Source of the DNA: Perlabentimonas sp964490015
GTDB lineage: Bacteria; Bacteroidota; Bacteroidia; Bacteroidales; Tenuifilaceae
Assembly (NCBI GenBank): GCA_964490015.1
Contig: CAZBBA010000058.1
Location: forward strand, 1-26,126
Direction: 5' to 3'
DNA length: 26,126 nt
The notes under the pieces are model-generated. The model had not been told where the DNA came from. It worked only from the letters and a program-made list of their open reading frames with translations, and did not search any database. Shown here piece by piece: positions 23,677-26,126 of the stretch (its first letter is position 1; each line of letters begins with the position of its first letter). The position numbers and the translations under genes are program-made.

Positions 23677-25668
23677 CTAAATATCGATATTAGCATACTT
23701 GGCATGCTTCTCAATAAACTCTCGGCGGGGAGGAACCTCATCGCCCATTAGCATCGAGAATATTCTATCAGCCTCAGCAGCACTCGAGATGGTAACTCGA
23801 CGCAACAATCTGGTCTCAGGGTTCATGGTTGTTTCCCACAGCTGCTCGGCATTCATCTCTCCCAAACCTTTGTATCGCTGAATATGCACGGAGCCCTCAC
23901 GCCCTTTACCCAACTCATCAACGGCTTTGCTTCGTTCCTCTTCGCTCCAGCAGTAACGCTCCTCCTTACCTTTCTTTACTAGGTAAAGTGGTGGAGTGGC
24001 AATGTAGAGGTAACCCTCGTTGATCAGATCGTTCATGTAGCGGAAGAAGAAAGTCATAATTAGCGTGGCAATATGGCTACCGTCCACATCGGCATCGGTC
24101 ATAATTACCACCTTGTGATACCTTATCTTCTCGAGATTTAGAGCCTTGCTATCCTCGGCCGTTCCAATACTTACTCCAAGCGCAGTGAACATATTCTTAA
24201 TCTCCTCGTTCTCGAAGATTTTATGCTGCATGGCCTTTTCCACGTTCAGAATCTTACCACGAAGGGGCATAATGGCCTGAAAGCGCCTATCGCGGCCCTG
24301 CTTGGCGGTTCCACCTGCCGAGTCTCCCTCAACCAGGAAAAGTTCGGTTTGAGCAGGATCCTTCTCGGAACAATCGGATAGTTTACCGGGAAGGCCAGAG
24401 CCCGAAAGAACGGTTTTACGCTGAACCAACTCGCGCGCCTTGCGGGCAGCATGACGAGCCTGTGCGGCCAGAATAACCTTTTGAACAATGGTTCTTGCAT
24501 CTTTAGGATTCTCCTCGAGGTAGTTGGTTAAAGCCTCGCTCACTGCCTGATCGACAGCCAAGCTCACCTCGGAGTTTCCCAACTTAGTTTTTGTTTGCCC
24601 TTCGAATTGGGGCTCTGCAACCTTAACCGATATAATTGCGGTAAGACCCTCACGAAAGTCATCGCCACTAATATCGAACTTTAGCTTGGACAACATTCCG
24701 GACTCGTCGGCGTACTTTTTAAGTGTACGAGTTAATGCGCGACGGAAACCTGTAAGGTGAGTTCCACCCTCAATGGTATTGATATTGTTAACGTACGAAT
24801 GGATATTCTCCGAGAACGAGGTATTGTACTGCATGGCAACCTCAACGGGCACCTCGTTCTTGTTCGATTCGATGTGAATAGTGCTCTCAATTAAGGATTC
24901 GCGGTTGGCGTCCAAAAACTCCACAAACTCCTTTAATCCCTCATCGGAGTAGAACTCCTCGTAACGGAACTTTCCTCCATTTCCATTCTCCTCGAGTTCG
25001 CGCTTATCGCAGATGCTTAGCCTAACTCCTTTATTAAGGAAGGCTAACTCGCGTAGGCGCGAAGCAAGTATTTCGAAGCTATACTCGGTTGACTGCGTAA
25101 AAATTGTATCATCGGGTAAGAAAGTGATTCGCGTACCAGTCTTATCGGTTTCGCCAACATGCTTTACTGGAAATTGAGGAATTCCCTTCTGATACTCCTG
25201 CATCCAAACCTTTCCATCGCGGTAAACCTCGGCAACAAGTTTGTTGGAGAGAGCGTTTACACACGAAACGCCAACCCCGTGTAATCCCCCCGAAACCTTA
25301 TATGATCCTTTATCGAATTTTCCTCCAGCATGAAGTACTGTCATTACCACCTCAAGAGCCGATTTCTTCTCCTTCTCGTGCATATCAACGGGAATACCAC
25401 GGCCATCGTCGGTAACGGTGATAGAGCCATCCTCGTTAATTTCAACCTCTATTTTGGTACAGTAACCGGCCAACGACTCGTCGATGGAGTTATCGACCAC
25501 CTCATACACCAAATGGTGTAACCCACGCGATCCTGTATCGCCGATATACATGGATGGACGCTTACGAACGGCATCGAGCCCCTCGAGTACCTGAATACTG
25601 TCGGCTGAGTACTGTTTACCCTGTGCCTGAGAACCACTTTCCAACTTCTCGTTTTCTAATTTATCCAT
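23677..25668 (-). CDS. gyrB: DNA gyrase subunit B
   Basis: ATPase subunit of DNA gyrase, which with GyrA introduces negative supercoils. It has 663 residues from the ATG at 25668; the open frame extends 19 codons upstream to a TTG, but MDKLENEK leading to YSADSIQVLEGLDAVRKRP is the normal start region. Landmarks in order: GHKL ATPase motifs EVVDNSIDE, DDGRGIPV and GLHGVGVSCVNALS; the transducer lysine loop GQTKTKLGN; the TOPRIM motifs LVEGDSAGG and MTDADVDGSH; and the C-terminal IQRYKGLGEMNAEQLWETTM. It is the short GyrB type without the insertion found in gammaproteobacterial enzymes. SADSIQVLEGL and the overall match favour GyrB over ParE. A -7 box and a leader hairpin precede it. Confidence 0.97.
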   Translation of the reverse strand: MDKLENEKLESGSQAQGKQYSADSIQVLEGLDAVRKRPSMYIGDTGSRGLHHLVYEVVDNSIDESLAGYCTKIEVEINEDGSITVTDDGRGIPVDMHEKEKKSALEVVMTVLHAGGKFDKGSYKVSGGLHGVGVSCVNALSNKLVAEVYRDGKVWMQEYQKGIPQFPVKHVGETDKTGTRITFLPDDTIFTQSTEYSFEILASRLRELAFLNKGVRLSICDKRELEENGNGGKFRYEEFYSDEGLKEFVEFLDANRESLIESTIHIESNKNEVPVEVAMQYNTSFSENIHSYVNNINTIEGGTHLTGFRRALTRTLKKYADESGMLSKLKFDISGDDFREGLTAIISVKVAEPQFEGQTKTKLGNSEVSLAVDQAVSEALTNYLEENPKDARTIVQKVILAAQARHAARKARELVQRKTVLSGSGLPGKLSDCSEKDPAQTELFLVEGDSAGGTAKQGRDRRFQAIMPLRGKILNVEKAMQHKIFENEEIKNMFTALGVSIGTAEDSKALNLEKIRYHKVVIMTDADVDGSHIATLIMTFFFRYMNDLINEGYLYIATPPLYLVKKGKEERYCWSEEERSKAVDELGKGREGSVHIQRYKGLGEMNAEQLWETTMNPETRLLRRVTISSAAEADRIFSMLMGDEVPPRREFIEKHAKYANIDI

Positions 25669-25700
25669 AAAAACAATCTCCTTGTAAACCTCAATAAATA

Positions 25701-25720
25701 AATCAACCAACAGGTTGATT
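25701..25720 (-). promoter_or_regulatory. Perfect inverted repeat in the gyrB leader
   Basis: AATCAACC (25701-25708) and GGTTGATT (25713-25720) are perfect 8-base inverted arms around AACA, 33 bases upstream of the gyrB ATG and downstream of the predicted -7 box. It could be a leader RNA hairpin or an operator. gyrB is commonly regulated by supercoiling; a link is untested. Confidence 0.6.
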
Positions 25721-25753
25721 ATCAATAATTTTATTTGCCATAAAAAATACTTC

Positions 25754-25761
25754 CAAAGATA
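25754..25761 (-). promoter_or_regulatory. Bacteroidota-type -7 promoter box for gyrB
   Basis: On the minus strand this reads TATCTTTG, an exact TAnnTTTG match. It lies 86 bases upstream of the gyrB ATG, giving a leader of about 80 bases that contains the inverted repeat at 25701-25720. A good -33 box was not seen. Confidence 0.6.
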
Positions 25762-25878
25762 GCAAAAATTATTGGTTAAAGTCAGGATTTTAACGTTTTT
25801 TTCGGGTTTTTATCAACACCCTTACGCTCTGTATTTCTGATATTTACGCTGCTCGCTAAATGGTTGATGGGCAAATAA

Positions 25879-25905
25879 AAATCCGCAGCTTTTAGGTGCG
25901 GATTT
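25879..25905 (-). terminator. Intrinsic terminator after the outer-membrane protein gene
   Basis: AAATCCGCA (25879-25887) and TGCGGATTT (25897-25905) form a perfect 9-bp stem with a 9-base loop. On the minus strand it is followed by TTTTATTTG. It lies 21 bases after the stop of the gene that enters from the right edge and upstream of the gyrB promoter, separating the two transcripts. Confidence 0.88.
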
Positions 25906-25926
25906 AGTTTGATAAAACAAAAATTT

Positions 25927-26126
25927 CTAGAAGGCATAGGTTACCCCTCCGCGCATATTAAATCGATGGGCAGGGTATAAATACCATAGATGGTATCGGC
26001 TAGCGGTGATATTGTTAAAGTTTAAATATGCCGACATACGCTTGTTAAGCCTGTACTCCACGCCTAGGTTTAAATCCATAACACCATCAATCTCTAAAAT
26101 ATCTCCATTGAGTGCCTGAACATTTC
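25927..26126 (-). CDS. C-terminus of an outer-membrane beta-barrel protein, probably TonB-dependent-receptor type
   Basis: Only the last 66 codons are in the window. They were read by hand on the minus strand from the TAG at 25927-25929 to the right edge. The end reads DLNLGVEYRLNKRMSAYLNF, then NNITASRYHLWYLYPAHRF and NMRGGVTYAF, with the alternating strand pattern and terminal phenylalanine of outer-membrane barrels. NNITxxRY followed by a YPxxRxxxGGVTYxF finish is common in TonB-dependent receptors and related porin-like barrels. Nothing can be said of substrate or of the N-terminal plug, which is outside the window. Confidence 0.7.
   Translation of the reverse strand, partial: NVQALNGDILEIDGVMDLNLGVEYRLNKRMSAYLNFNNITASRYHLWYLYPAHRFNMRGGVTYAF

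Overview
The window looks like a Bacteroidota chromosome, most likely Bacteroidales or a close relative. This rests on GH92/GH2 glycosidase genes, lipoproteins, GyrB sequence style, starts without Shine-Dalgarno sequences, and TAnnTTTG-type -7 promoter boxes. No rRNA, tRNA, CRISPR array or intact insertion sequence was recognised. Starts were moved to the ATG when the longest open frame began at TTG or GTG.

Region 1 (1-11188, + strand) is a mannose-glycan utilisation operon: a LacI regulator cut by the window edge, an FHS-type sugar permease, a ROK sugar kinase, a secreted GH92 alpha-mannosidase, a GH2 beta-mannosidase lipoprotein, and a second, multidomain GH92 lipoprotein. The inferred logic is that exo-alpha-mannosidases strip alpha-mannose from N-glycan-like or mannan chains, the beta-mannosidase removes the core beta-mannose, the permease imports the sugar and the kinase phosphorylates it. 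No SusC/SusD pair is in view.

Region 2 (11189-13981) is a patch of minus-strand genes separated by short repeats: an exported class I glutamine-amidotransferase-like (C26) lipoprotein, dapF, and a small four-helix-bundle gene bracketed by inverted clusters of a short GTAATCGGT-like word. Several stop codons lie in or at the edge of these repeats.

Region 3 (13977-23648) is the most interesting part. It holds two small related secreted proteins, a very large Ig/beta-barrel/OmpA protein, and a two-Ig-domain PapD-like periplasmic chaperone. Together they look like a diverged chaperone-usher-type surface fibre system in which the putative outer-membrane platform carries its own OmpA peptidoglycan anchor. 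A hairpin with a U-tract sits between the two subunit-like genes. A TPR/SpoIIE phosphatase and an exported MORN-repeat protein are interleaved with these genes, and a 695-bp AT-rich divergent spacer separates the two arms. The system assignment is inference from architecture and gene order.

Region 4 (23649-26126) is housekeeping: a bidirectional terminator, gyrB with a leader hairpin and a recognisable -7 box, a second terminator, and the C-terminus of an outer-membrane beta-barrel protein leaving the window.
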